Origin: Dorea sp.
Lineage (GTDB): Bacteria > Bacillota_A > Clostridia > Lachnospirales > Lachnospiraceae
Length of the DNA stretch: 14,119 nucleotides
Direction: 5' to 3'
NCBI GenBank assembly: GCA_016295505.1
Contig: JAEDLC010000047.1
Coordinates: 1-14,119 of the forward strand
The position numbers and the translations under genes were made by a program. The notes beneath the pieces were generated by a model. It did no database searches, was not told the origin of the DNA, and saw only the letters and a list, made by a program, of their open reading frames with translations. Every line of letters begins with the position of its first letter. The first letter of the stretch is position 1. Positions 13,547 through 14,119 of the stretch are shown here, piece after piece.

Positions 13547-13604
13547 GAAGAGCAGCGACGCAGGAGTATGAACTGTAACAAATCGCACGGGAAGGAAATG
13601 CAGG

Positions 13605-14036
13605 ATGGAGCCAAAGACGACGGATGAACTGATGAAAATATTAAATTCAATGGATGGATTATCGGAACTGGAAGCATATGCACAGATAACCGTGAAGGAG
13701 ACTTCAGATACGACATTTCCGGAGTATATCGGACACCGGATGGAAGATGCGGGGATGTCATTAAGTCAATTGATCTGTGAGGCCCAGATTCAGCGGAATT
13801 ATGGATACCAGATTCTGAATGGAACCAAAAAGCCGGGGCGTGATAAGGTGATCGCGTTATGTATGGCTCTGAAGCTTCCGTTATCAGAAGTGCAGAGGGC
13901 ACTTACCATTGCACAGGCCGGCGTGCTCTATCCCAAGCACAGAAGGGATTCGATTGTGATCTTCTGCATCAATAACGGGATGTCGGTTCTGGAGACAAAT
14001 GATCTTCTGGATCAGTTGGGGGAAGCAATACTTTAG
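13605..14036 (+). CDS. Helix-turn-helix (XRE-like) protein with extra C-terminal region
   Basis: The 143-residue protein has a polar N-terminal helix (1-35, TTDELMKILNSM...), then a five-helix XRE/Cro-like segment at about 38-98: FPEYIGHRMEDAGMSLSQLI, with QRNYGYQILNGTKKPGRDKV (63-82) as the probable recognition region. A conserved-looking C-terminal stretch follows, LTIAQAGVLYPKHRRDSIVI (100-119) and NDLLDQLGEAIL (132-143). Typical XRE repressors are 60-110 residues with helices close together, so the tail may be an effector or dimer part. AAGGAA (13592-13597) supports the start. It is divergent from a Ser/Thr kinase operon with overlapping promoters, a common layout for a regulator of its neighbour; alternatively the kinase could phosphorylate it. 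Confidence in the fold is good, function is inferred. Confidence 0.78.
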   Translation: MEPKTTDELMKILNSMDGLSELEAYAQITVKETSDTTFPEYIGHRMEDAGMSLSQLICEAQIQRNYGYQILNGTKKPGRDKVIALCMALKLPLSEVQRALTIAQAGVLYPKHRRDSIVIFCINNGMSVLETNDLLDQLGEAIL

Positions 14037-14077
14037 CAGTGAAGGAGAAGTGGAATAAGATACGGAGAGGATAGAAT

Positions 14078-14119
14078 ATGGAGAAGAAAAAGATATGTGT
14101 TGGTGTTGTGGGAGCCGGA
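14078..14119 (+). CDS. Start of an unidentified gene, cut by the window edge
   Basis: An ATG at 14078 preceded by GGAGAGG (14064-14070) opens a frame reading MEKKKICVGVVGAG to the edge. The pattern of a beta strand followed by Gly-Val-Val-Gly-Ala-Gly fits the start of a Rossmann nucleotide-binding fold, but 14 residues cannot identify a family. It begins 41 bp after the helix-turn-helix gene on the same strand, probably in the same transcript. Confidence 0.55.
   Translation, partial: MEKKKICVGVVGAG

Larger units (their letters stand above)
13481..13547. repeat. Nine-bp inverted repeat flanking the divergent promoters
   Basis: CTTGCATAT (13481-13489) and ATATGCAAG (13539-13547) are perfect inverted copies, centred 58 bp apart. 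One arm covers the kinase start codon, the other the -35 of the kinase promoter; both divergent -10 boxes lie between them. A regulator binding both arms is inference. Confidence 0.5.

Overview
The window looks like chromosomal DNA of an anaerobic, low-to-mid GC Firmicute, most probably a member of the Lachnospiraceae (Clostridia). The reasons are a class II fructose-bisphosphate aldolase, a type III glutamine synthetase, a two-gene SUF-like iron-sulfur operon without a desulfurase, a CmpB-type membrane protein, a HAAS-domain membrane protein, strong AGGAGG-type ribosome binding sites, and tRNA genes that do not encode CCA. I cannot name the genus. No phage genes, transposases, rRNA genes or CRISPR array were seen.

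Layout. 1-225: 3' end of fba with a terminator. 395-2506: glnN (GSIII), followed by a terminator. 2610-3065: small HAAS-domain membrane protein. 3160-3610: single-gene unit with a promoter carrying an inverted repeat, a long AT-rich leader, a 72-residue Asn/Ser-rich repeat protein and a GC-rich 3' hairpin. 3666-5962: compact housekeeping operon rlmL-like methyltransferase, rdgB (XTP/dITP pyrophosphatase) and a YfcE/YsnB-type phosphodiesterase. 6000-6700: tRNA operon Pro-Gly-Arg-His-Gln-Lys with a near-consensus promoter and a strong terminator; a convergent tRNA-Leu gene with its own promoter and terminator follows on the minus strand.

6930-9628: sufC-sufB-membrane protein operon. The pair is the minimal SufC plus one short SufB/SufD-like scaffold (308 residues), resembling the two-gene 'SMS' machines of archaea and anaerobes rather than the full SUF operon. 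The third gene is a polytopic membrane protein with YjdF/VanZ-like motifs. 9650-11510: two divergent genes, an unrecognised membrane protein (minus) and a CmpB-family membrane protein with a C-terminal heptad-repeat coiled coil (plus).

11563-14119: a signalling-type locus. A minus-strand pair encodes an unusual membrane-anchored Ser/Thr kinase and a signal-anchored protein with a Ser-rich linker and two copies of an approximately 75-residue domain. A helix-turn-helix protein is transcribed divergently from overlapping promoters flanked by a 9-bp inverted repeat. A further gene begins at the window edge with a Rossmann-like start. This kinase locus is the least explained and most interesting part of the window, followed by the minimal suf operon and the Asn/Ser repeat gene.
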